From: Firmicutes bacterium CAG:341
Lineage (GTDB): Bacteria > Bacillota > Clostridia > Oscillospirales > Acutalibacteraceae
Direction of reading: 5' to 3'
Length of the DNA stretch: 11,415 bases
NCBI GenBank assembly: GCA_000434995.1
Contig: FR895337.1
Location: 9,869-21,283, forward strand
The first letter of the stretch is position 1; every line of letters begins with the position of its first letter. Of this stretch, positions 1 to 7,045 are shown piece after piece. Under the pieces are notes generated by a model. That model saw only the letters and a program-made list of their open reading frames with translations, did not search any database and was not told where the DNA came from. The translations under genes were made by a program, and so were the position numbers.

Positions 1-3000
1 CGTCAATATCTTCTGTAAAGGACTATATTACAAGCCTTTATATCATATTATCATACGCTTCACTTGTTGATGATGTAAATGGCGGCGGACGACAAAACGC
101 TCCTTATGCTCAATATATTTTAAAGGGAGCATTGGTTGACTTTAAAGGACTTAAACTTGAAGATATAAATCAAGCAGTTGATAAGGATATGCCTGCGGGC
201 TTCAACTTCTACTGGCAAGACGGAGATGAATTCTTCCTTACAGATGATGAACTTGAGCAGATGTATTCAATTTTGAACTTGGTTGCTACTCAAGATAACA
301 ATTTCCCTGAAACAATAAACGGATATTTTGCTGACGGTAGTATGAAGTTTAATGATACAGACGGTTCTAAAACTTTCATTCTTCCTAAGAATCTCAGAGA
401 TACAGCCACAATTGAATATTTTGCTACATTCTTGAAGATGTACAGCAGAAAGAATAACAACTCTGATGCACAACAGCGTAACAAGGTTATCAACTTGTTT
501 GCAGGTAACTGGATTAGCAACAGAAGCAATAAAACAAGTGATTATATTCAAAATGCTACTCTTTTAGATACAGAAAATTCAGATCCTAACACCGGTATTT
601 ATGCATACAAGCATACCGGCAATACTTATTCAAAAGCAGATTTAAATGAATGGGTTAAATATTCATATATGTCAACTCTTACATCTTATTTTTGCTCAAA
701 AATAAGCACTGCGTCTGACGACTTAACTTACGATAACAATTCAATCAAATGTTCTTTGGATATTAGCAAGTTTATCAATGACTATGTTAAAGAACATCTT
801 GATACAACAGGTGTAACTCTTACAGACGCTCAAAAGCAGCCTGTTATCAACAATGCACTTGCAGCTCTTTGTGGTAACGGTGGTACACAGCTTACAAATA
901 TAGTTCTTAACTCTATTATTTCCACATATCTCGATCCGAGTTCAACAATAGGTAATATTATCAACGGTGCTCTTGACGAACTTGCTTCAACAAAAATTGA
1001 CCTTGTCAAAGCAACTTACAATATTTGGGCTAACCTTATTGAATCTCCGGTTGAAACAATATTCAATCTTCTTCCGCTTGTTGTTGTTCTTGTAAATGAA
1101 GTACTTGAACCGATATTCTTCAGTGCTAAATCAGGTGAAACCAAGCAAAACAATATGCTTTATAACTTCACACATGATGGTCTTCTCTATGACTTAACCG
1201 CTGATTACGGCTCATACATCGGTATTGACACACTTGCTTGGGACCTTAATGAAATGCTTCCATTGCTTATGCATTGGCTCAAGAATGACGGTTCTTATGA
1301 CAAGATGGGCGGTACATATTGGAATAACGGTGCTGAAAAGAATTTCAAAATCACCAAATATACCGATTTATCAGGCGGACTTGATAAAATTACGACAAAG
1401 AATATTACAACAAGTACTGTTATCAGCAAACCAGAATATGTTACTAAATATGAAAAGATTGTTGACAGTAAAGGCAACGAAATCACTTCTAAAGTTGTAA
1501 CAGAAAAGAAGACAAAAACAGAAGTGGATGAAAACGGTACTGCAAAGACAGTTGAATATACCGAAGATGTTACATACTATACATATAATGGTGTAACAAG
1601 CAATGATATTTCAGTAGCTCTTGCAAAAGCTCCGACAAATGCTAAATTTACTGTTTACAGTAAATATGAAGCAAAAGTTCCTTACATCACAGGAATTTAC
1701 ATTGCCGATAAAGCACTTAGGGACGCTAAGCTCAGCGGACTTGATAAGGTTCTTAAGAAAGCATTTACAGATGATAAAGGCGTTCTTTCAGACACAAACG
1801 CTCAGCTTGCAACCGGACTTGCAGAAGTAATTAACGAACTTGCAGGATTATTTACAACAGCAGTTGACACTTATGTAAATACCCCATCACTCAGAAATCA
1901 AGTTAAGGGTAAAGATAACAACGGAAATATTGCTAACAGCGGACTTAACAACTTAATGGTTGCTATTCCACAGCTCTTCGATATTATGGAAGACCTTGGA
2001 GCAGATAAGTACGGTGTCAGCAAAAATGCATGGACATACTGCTACGACGGTAAATTTAAAACTGAAGAAATTACAGTATCGGGTAAAACCTATACCGCTG
2101 TTTCTAACACAAAGGTAACTGAATTCAAGTCATATGCTCAAAATCCTGATTCAACAAAGATTTTCGATACTTTCGTTGGTATCTTTGTAGAAGATTGGCT
2201 TGATGCAATCCTCGGTCTTGTAAACAATGTTATTGATTCAGACAACAGCGCATTTGCAAAGAACCTTCCTCTCATTACAGGTGTTCTTCAGTCAATCGGC
2301 GGATTTGGCGAAACAAGCGCACTTACAGACTTGTTTAACAGCATTTTCCAAATCACCCGTGAAAGCAAATACAGCTTTACATTTGAAAAGCAGGCAAGCG
2401 GATTTGTCGGACTTGATAAAAACAATGCTTACTTCCTTATTACTAATGTAAGCAAGCTTGTAGATGTAATTCAAAGTCTTGTTAAATCATTTAAGAAGAC
2501 TGACAATACAAATAATAATACAAATAATAATACAACAACTGCTCCTACACAGGCAGTTCAAACTTCTAACTCATCAGTTGACATTTCAGCGTATAAGAGC
2601 AAAGATGTTAAGAGTGTTGACAGCACAATTGAAAAGCTTGATAAAGCATTGTCATCTCTCCTTGCTGATTCAAGAATCAATGGCTATTCAATCAACAAAA
2701 CAAATAATATTATTGTCGGCGTAATTTCATTACTTTCAAATTACATCGGTGCTAACTCAGCAAATGCAGTAATAGATTTACTTAATACCTATTTATATTA
2801 CCTTAACGGTGAAGATTCACGCTCAGCTGATTCTAACGGTAATGTTAACCCTAAGGATATCTACACAAATGAAGGACTTACCACAGTAGTAGTAAGAACT
2901 TATGCACTCATTGAATCACTTGTTGCAAACCTTACTGATAAGTACGCTTATTCATACACAGGTGCAAACAATGTTTCAGCTAAATACAATCTTATCAGCG

Positions 3001-6000
3001 AAGCAGTTAACGGACTTATTTCTCCTGACTCATTAGCTGTAAGAATTAAAGACACAGATATTAAGAATGCCAGCGGTAAACTTAAGAAGCTTGCAAGCTG
3101 GAGCGATGCTGTTAATGACAACGGAACACTCAATGTAAGTATTAACTGGGGTGTTTCAGCCGGCAACAGAGATGAGTTTATGAATGGTCTTTCAACATCA
3201 CTCAGACTTCTCACATCTATTATCGGCGTACTTCTTATTGACACAGGCATTTACGAAAATGCACTTTATCCGGTTCTTAATACAATCGCAGTAAAAACAG
3301 GCATCACAGTTGATACTCCTGAAAAGTTCGCTGACAAGAGCAATCCATACCGTGATGAAGTATTTGTAGGAATTGTTAACCCAATCGTTGCATTACTTGA
3401 CAAATTCTTTGAAAAACCTGTAACTACATTGTTGAACCTTGTATCGGCTATCGGTGTTATATTAGATGACACAACAGCTCCTACACTTGCTTCAACAATT
3501 GCAAACGCTGTTAAACCTATTTCAAATGAAGTTAACGGACTTGCAAAAATCCTCAGAATAAGCAATGGTACTCTTGGTGCAACATCACCTACTCTTGCTT
3601 CATTCCTTGAAAACATTGCTACTAAAACATTCGGTAAATTGGTAACAGTTAATGATAAGCAGGAAATCGGTATTGAAGTAAAGGGATACCTTCTTTCAGG
3701 TAATAATATTATACCTATTATAAATACACTTCTTGCTAAAACAGGCATTAAGCTTAATAACATTAACTGGAATGCACTCGGCAAAACAGCTTCTCCTGCT
3801 CAAACACTTCTTTATGTTCTTGATTATGTAATTGAATTCGTAAAGACAAACAATAATCTTACCACAATCATTCAGTTGATTATGGGCAACAACAAGATTA
3901 GCAAGGGAATTCAAAAGCTTATCAAGTACATCGAAACAGGTAAGCTTGACGCTATGGGACTTCTTAAAGTTATCGGCAAGCTTCTTGACTTCACTCAGTC
4001 ACCGACAGAAGTTTACTGGACTTATAAGAATTACAAGGGTACATCATTAAACTTTAAGTATCCTGACGGAATTACAGCTTATGATGCAAATAACGCTGTT
4101 TCACAGCTTGACACAGCAGTTGATGCAGTTATGGCTCTTCTCGCCAACTTCGGCGTAGTTAACGCATCAAATCTTAAGAGCATTGTTAGCGGATTGGCAT
4201 TTACAAACGCTAACCTCACATCTCTTGCAAAGGCACTTTACGGTGCGCTTGATACCAAGAAGATTTCACCATATCTCAATATGGTAGGCATTGCAGTATC
4301 ACCAAAGGGTGTTGCTAATCTCCTTGTAGATAAGAGCTATGGCAAAACTTACACTTCAGCAGCCAACACACTTAAGAAGGCAAAGAGCTGGAAGAAAGTT
4401 AAAACAATTAACTGGGGCTTCAAGGATGGTTCGGCAAAGGCAGAGCAGGGCTTTGTCAATGCTCTTGCAGCAATCCTCCGTCCTGTAAACAGTGTTCTTG
4501 CTGTATTCCTCAATGAAGGAAAGATTGACCTCAGTAATATCAATATCAAGAAGGCTTCAACTTCATTTGATATTAAAGACAGCAACGGTAAAGTAACAAG
4601 CAAAGTTGCACTTACTTATATGCTTAAGAAAGGCGTTCTCACTCTTACCCTTAAGGATGATATGAACCCTGACTCAAAGCTTTCAACAATTAAGCTTGAC
4701 CTTAACGCTCTTAATGTAGGCGTTAACGGTATTAACGGTTATGAAGGCGCAATTGTTCCTCTTCTTGATGTTCTTCAAGTAAGCAACAGCAAGATTAAAA
4801 CATTTAAGCAGTATCAAAAAGATTGCAAGAAGGCTAAAGATAATGTAATTCTTGATGTTCTCAATCCTCTTATGAGCTTTGTAGATACACTTCTTGATAA
4901 GCCATTTGATACACTCACATCTGTTCTTCCAAACCTTGCATACTTTATTGATAACAACGGCATAGGCCAGTTACTCGATAATCTCCTTGCTCCTGTTACA
5001 AACATTCTTAAAACTGCTAAATCAGCAGGTGTGGATGTTGATAAGATTCTTACAATGGTACTCGGCAAGGACCTTGGCAAAGTTGTTACAAACGCACTCA
5101 AGGTTAAAGGTGTTAAGCTTAACATCAAACTTGCAAACCTTAAGTCTTGCAACATTCAAGATATTGTAGTTCCTCTTCTTAACTCATTACTTAAGAAGAC
5201 CGGCATTAAACTTCCTGAATTTAAGTGGTCAACAATCGCATCACACGGTAAGGTTGTTACATCTAAATCAATGGTTAAGAATGCCGAAGGCAAGTTTACA
5301 AATAAGGAAGTAATTGCTGATAAGGGCGAAGTTCTTGTTGCAGTTCTCCGTTATATTGCAGATACTCTTGTTAAGAACTCAAAATCTATCAAATCACTTA
5401 TTACTTCAATTAAAGCTATTAAGAGTAATGATATGCTCAAATCTATCATCTCAACTGTATTCACTACAATCGGCCTTGCTGATAAGGATGATATTGTTCG
5501 TGCAGTATTCTACTTCTTAACAGGCGAACCTACTAATGCATTCTGGGATTACACAGCTTATAAGACAGGTTCATATGACTTCTCTTATCCTGAAAGTGTT
5601 GATGTTGACTTCCTTAAGAATCTTCCTCCAATGCTTGACGGACTTGTAGGCGGTTTGGTTGACGGCGGTCTTACCAAGTTAATCGGCGGTCTTATCTTCA
5701 AGGATGACATTATTAACTCACTTCTTACCGGACTTTACGGTGCAGTTGAAGGTGTTAAGGTTGGCGACGGTTCACTCGTTTCTCTCCTTGCACAAACTAA
5801 CATTGACTTCTCAACAAGCAATGTTGCTAAACTTCTTACAGATGAATCTTACGGTCAAACTTATGCTGCAAATGCAAGCGTAATCGCAAAGGCAGGTTCA
5901 TGGTCAAAGGTTAACACAGCATCACTTAAGTGGGGTGTTAAGGATGCAGATACATTCTTCCACGCACTTGTTGCAGTTCTCCGTCCTATCTACGGTGTAC

Positions 6001-6875
6001 TCGATGTACTTCTTAATGATGCATCACTCGGAATCTTTGACATAGTAAGAATTCCTGGTTCAAACGGTTATACATCATCAATCGTTCCTCTTATGGAAGC
6101 ATTCTCAATGTATAACATCAAAACTCAGTATCAATACAGAGAAGATATAAACGAAGCTTACGATAATATTCTTCTTGATATTATCAATCCTCTTTGGGAT
6201 AAGGTTGAGGATATACTTAATGCTCCTCTTGAAACATTGTTTGCAATGCTTCCAAACCTTGCACTCTTCATTGGTAATGACGGACTTTGCCAGATTCTTG
6301 ACAACCTCCTCACTCCTATTTCAGCTCTTGTTGATGCTATCAAACCAATAGTTGATCTTAATACTCTCTTACCTGCACTTCTTAAGGCACTTAAAGTTGA
6401 CCTTAATTCAATTCTCGGTAAGATTGGTGTTACAAACTTCTCTCTTGACATCTATGACCTTAATGCAACACTTAAGCCACTCCTTGGCGGTGACGCTATT
6501 ATTCCTCTTGTAAATAATATCCTTGGTCTTATTAAGATTAAGGGCGCACCACTCGGAATTAAGCTTAATGATGTAGATTGGTTGAAGCTTGCAAGCCACG
6601 GTAAAGTAATTACAGACACTTCACAGGCTGCTACATACGGTGCAAGAATTTATGTTGAAGGTGATTCATCAGAAACACTCATTGCAGTACTCGGCTACTT
6701 AATCGAAACTGTTAACACAGGCGATAACTTCAAGAACATAAGTGATCTTATCACAGGTCTTGTAGGCGGTAACGAAACTGTATCCGGAGTTGTTAATCAG
6801 GTTCTTCCTGTTCTTAAGGGTGATACTGATACAGTTATTGCTTCTCTTGTAGACCTTCTTCAGACAATGGCATAA
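1..6875 (+). CDS. Giant modular helical-repeat protein, 3' part (5'-truncated by window edge)
   Basis: I do not recognise this family. The frame is open from the first complete codon at position 3 to the TAA at 6873-6875, giving 2290 visible residues. The TTG at 132 is merely the first possible start codon inside the window and is not a credible start. The protein is rich in Leu, Asn, Lys, Asp, Ser and Thr and looks mostly alpha-helical. Similar segments recur: a Pro-containing amphipathic helix pair of the type NPL-(x)n-KPFDTL-(x)n-LPNLAYFI recurs near 1041, 2190 (weak), 3411, 4896 and 6219. A SW-(x)n-NWG/KWG motif precedes an LRP-type helix near 3096, 4386 and 5898. Two beta-rich inserts (about 1380-1690 and 4527-4734) and a Thr/Asn linker (about 2500-2580) interrupt the helices. 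The C-terminus stops in ordinary helix (DLLQTMA) with no LPXTG, SLH, dockerin or membrane anchor. A large secreted or surface protein is plausible, but the N-terminal signal region is not visible. Codon choice suggests strong expression. Confidence 0.9.
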   Translation, partial: SISSVKDYITSLYIILSYASLVDDVNGGGRQNAPYAQYILKGALVDFKGLKLEDINQAVDKDMPAGFNFYWQDGDEFFLTDDELEQMYSILNLVATQDNNFPETINGYFADGSMKFNDTDGSKTFILPKNLRDTATIEYFATFLKMYSRKNNNSDAQQRNKVINLFAGNWISNRSNKTSDYIQNATLLDTENSDPNTGIYAYKHTGNTYSKADLNEWVKYSYMSTLTSYFCSKISTASDDLTYDNNSIKCSLDISKFINDYVKEHLDTTGVTLTDAQKQPVINNALAALCGNGGTQLTNIVLNSIISTYLDPSSTIGNIINGALDELASTKIDLVKATYNIWANLIESPVETIFNLLPLVVVLVNEVLEPIFFSAKSGETKQNNMLYNFTHDGLLYDLTADYGSYIGIDTLAWDLNEMLPLLMHWLKNDGSYDKMGGTYWNNGAEKNFKITKYTDLSGGLDKITTKNITTSTVISKPEYVTKYEKIVDSKGNEITSKVVTEKKTKTEVDENGTAKTVEYTEDVTYYTYNGVTSNDISVALAKAPTNAKFTVYSKYEAKVPYITGIYIADKALRDAKLSGLDKVLKKAFTDDKGVLSDTNAQLATGLAEVINELAGLFTTAVDTYVNTPSLRNQVKGKDNNGNIANSGLNNLMVAIPQLFDIMEDLGADKYGVSKNAWTYCYDGKFKTEEITVSGKTYTAVSNTKVTEFKSYAQNPDSTKIFDTFVGIFVEDWLDAILGLVNNVIDSDNSAFAKNLPLITGVLQSIGGFGETSALTDLFNSIFQITRESKYSFTFEKQASGFVGLDKNNAYFLITNVSKLVDVIQSLVKSFKKTDNTNNNTNNNTTTAPTQAVQTSNSSVDISAYKSKDVKSVDSTIEKLDKALSSLLADSRINGYSINKTNNIIVGVISLLSNYIGANSANAVIDLLNTYLYYLNGEDSRSADSNGNVNPKDIYTNEGLTTVVVRTYALIESLVANLTDKYAYSYTGANNVSAKYNLISEAVNGLISPDSLAVRIKDTDIKNASGKLKKLASWSDAVNDNGTLNVSINWGVSAGNRDEFMNGLSTSLRLLTSIIGVLLIDTGIYENALYPVLNTIAVKTGITVDTPEKFADKSNPYRDEVFVGIVNPIVALLDKFFEKPVTTLLNLVSAIGVILDDTTAPTLASTIANAVKPISNEVNGLAKILRISNGTLGATSPTLASFLENIATKTFGKLVTVNDKQEIGIEVKGYLLSGNNIIPIINTLLAKTGIKLNNINWNALGKTASPAQTLLYVLDYVIEFVKTNNNLTTIIQLIMGNNKISKGIQKLIKYIETGKLDAMGLLKVIGKLLDFTQSPTEVYWTYKNYKGTSLNFKYPDGITAYDANNAVSQLDTAVDAVMALLANFGVVNASNLKSIVSGLAFTNANLTSLAKALYGALDTKKISPYLNMVGIAVSPKGVANLLVDKSYGKTYTSAANTLKKAKSWKKVKTINWGFKDGSAKAEQGFVNALAAILRPVNSVLAVFLNEGKIDLSNINIKKASTSFDIKDSNGKVTSKVALTYMLKKGVLTLTLKDDMNPDSKLSTIKLDLNALNVGVNGINGYEGAIVPLLDVLQVSNSKIKTFKQYQKDCKKAKDNVILDVLNPLMSFVDTLLDKPFDTLTSVLPNLAYFIDNNGIGQLLDNLLAPVTNILKTAKSAGVDVDKILTMVLGKDLGKVVTNALKVKGVKLNIKLANLKSCNIQDIVVPLLNSLLKKTGIKLPEFKWSTIASHGKVVTSKSMVKNAEGKFTNKEVIADKGEVLVAVLRYIADTLVKNSKSIKSLITSIKAIKSNDMLKSIISTVFTTIGLADKDDIVRAVFYFLTGEPTNAFWDYTAYKTGSYDFSYPESVDVDFLKNLPPMLDGLVGGLVDGGLTKLIGGLIFKDDIINSLLTGLYGAVEGVKVGDGSLVSLLAQTNIDFSTSNVAKLLTDESYGQTYAANASVIAKAGSWSKVNTASLKWGVKDADTFFHALVAVLRPIYGVLDVLLNDASLGIFDIVRIPGSNGYTSSIVPLMEAFSMYNIKTQYQYREDINEAYDNILLDIINPLWDKVEDILNAPLETLFAMLPNLALFIGNDGLCQILDNLLTPISALVDAIKPIVDLNTLLPALLKALKVDLNSILGKIGVTNFSLDIYDLNATLKPLLGGDAIIPLVNNILGLIKIKGAPLGIKLNDVDWLKLASHGKVITDTSQAATYGARIYVEGDSSETLIAVLGYLIETVNTGDNFKNISDLITGLVGGNETVSGVVNQVLPVLKGDTDTVIASLVDLLQTMA
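984..1160 (+). repeat. Giant-protein repeat signature, module 1 (diverged)
   Basis: This segment carries the Pro-containing helix-pair signature of the giant protein. It reads NIWANLIESPVETIFNLLP, with the ESP at 1041-1049. It lines up with EKPVTTLLNLVSAI (3411), DKPFDTLTSVLPNL (4896) and NAPLETLFAMLPNL (6219). The flanking region is too diverged for me to set module borders by eye, so only the recognisable core is given. Confidence 0.5.
2148..2310 (+). repeat. Giant-protein repeat signature, module 2 (very diverged)
   Basis: The segment FDTFVGIFVEDWLDAILGL, with the EDW at 2190, sits at the position expected for the recurring helix pair. It lies 383 codons after the module 1 core and 407 codons before the module 3 core. 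Similarity is weak and lacks the central Pro, so membership in the repeat series rests mainly on spacing and hydrophobic pattern. Confidence 0.35.
2508..2531 (+). repeat. In-frame 2 x 12-bp tandem repeat (Thr-Asn linker)
   Basis: Two exact copies of ACAAATAATAAT encode TNNNTNNN. A Thr/Ala/Pro/Gln/Ser-rich stretch follows to about 2580. Together they look like a flexible linker between helical modules of the giant protein. Short identical in-frame units of this kind can change copy number by slippage. Confidence 0.85.
2937..4004 (+). repeat. Giant-protein repeat module 3 (about 356 residues)
   Basis: The module opens with a Tyr-rich strand-like segment (DKYAYSYTG). It continues with the ASW...INWGV motif (SW at 3096), an LRLL helix, the NPIVALLDKFFEKPVTTL helix pair (Pro at 3417) and an IIPIINTLLAKTGIKLNNINW segment near 3710-3770. 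The same order of elements appears in the next two modules, but this copy is shorter and more diverged. Borders are by eye. Confidence 0.6.
4005..5531 (+). repeat. Giant-protein repeat module 4 (about 509 residues, with beta insert)
   Basis: The module opens with TEVYWTYKNYKG and FKYP. It then shows a SYGKTY motif, SWKKVKTINWG (SW at 4386), an AILRP helix, and a beta-rich insert (about 4527-4734). Next come GYEGAIVPLLDVL, the helix pair around 4896, and a terminal IASHGKVVT segment near 5235-5260. Over a 55-residue stretch from the codon at 4842, 27 residues match the corresponding stretch of the next module when aligned by hand without gaps. Confidence 0.75.
5532..6872 (+). repeat. Giant-protein repeat module 5 (about 447 residues, C-terminal)
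   Basis: Opening TNAFWDYTAYKTG and FSYP correspond to the start of module 4. SYGQTY, SWSKV...LKWGV (SW at 5898), VLRP, GYTSSIVPLMEAF, the helix pair around 6219 and LASHGKVIT (near 6590) follow in the same order. This copy lacks the beta-rich insert of module 4. It ends directly at the stop codon, so the protein finishes at a module end with no added anchoring domain. Confidence 0.75.
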
Positions 6876-6903
6876 ACATAAAGTTTTAGCCGAAATAAAA
6901 ATT

Positions 6904-6940
6904 AGGGGCAACTCCTTTTGGAGTTGCCCTTTATTTTTTT
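6904..6940 (+). terminator. Intrinsic (Rho-independent) terminator after the giant gene
   Basis: A perfect 10-bp stem GGGCAACTCC/GGAGTTGCCC (6906-6915 and 6920-6929) closes a TTTT loop and can be extended by a G-U and an A-U pair. It is followed by TTTATTTTTTT (6930-6940). It lies 28 nt beyond the stop codon and separates the giant gene from the downstream operon. Confidence 0.95.
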
Positions 6941-6979
6941 ATATTTATATTATCTTTTTATATTTATAAATAAAAAATC

Positions 6980-7008
6980 TTGTATTACCATTAAAAATAA
7001 GATATAAT
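6980..7008 (+). promoter_or_regulatory. Predicted housekeeping-sigma promoter for the downstream operon
   Basis: A consensus -10 box TATAAT (7003-7008) lies 17 bp from a weaker -35 box TTGTAT (6980-6985), in very AT-rich DNA between the terminator and the next gene. A start near 7015 would leave a leader of only about 30 nt, so no riboswitch would fit. Assignment is by pattern only. Confidence 0.65.
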
Positions 7009-7033
7009 ATCAAATGAATTATATCTTTTACTT

Positions 7034-7042
7034 GGTGGTGAT
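7034..7042 (+). promoter_or_regulatory. Ribosome binding site deciding the Nudix-fusion start
   Basis: GGTGGTGAT matches the extended Shine-Dalgarno GGAGGTGAT at 8 of 9 positions and ends 3 nt before the ATG at 7046. It supports that ATG over the out-of-frame ATG at 7041, which lies inside the site. Confidence 0.7.
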
Positions 7043-7045
7043 GTT

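Noticed and set aside
132..134. TTG as the start codon of the giant gene
   Set aside because: The same frame is open for 43 more codons to the window edge and there is no ribosome binding site before it. The gene simply enters from outside the window.
3266..3784. 172-codon open frame on the minus strand
   Set aside because: It lies wholly inside the well-supported giant gene, has low-complexity Leu/Ser/Thr-rich sequence typical of antisense frames, and shows no family motif or ribosome binding site.
7041..7043. ATG 5 nt before the Nudix-fusion start
   Set aside because: It is out of frame with the conserved domains and lies within the Shine-Dalgarno match.
6876..7045. Possible riboswitch or small RNA between the giant gene and the operon
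   Set aside because: The only stable hairpin is the terminator of the upstream gene, and the leader after the predicted promoter is about 30 nt, too short for a riboswitch.
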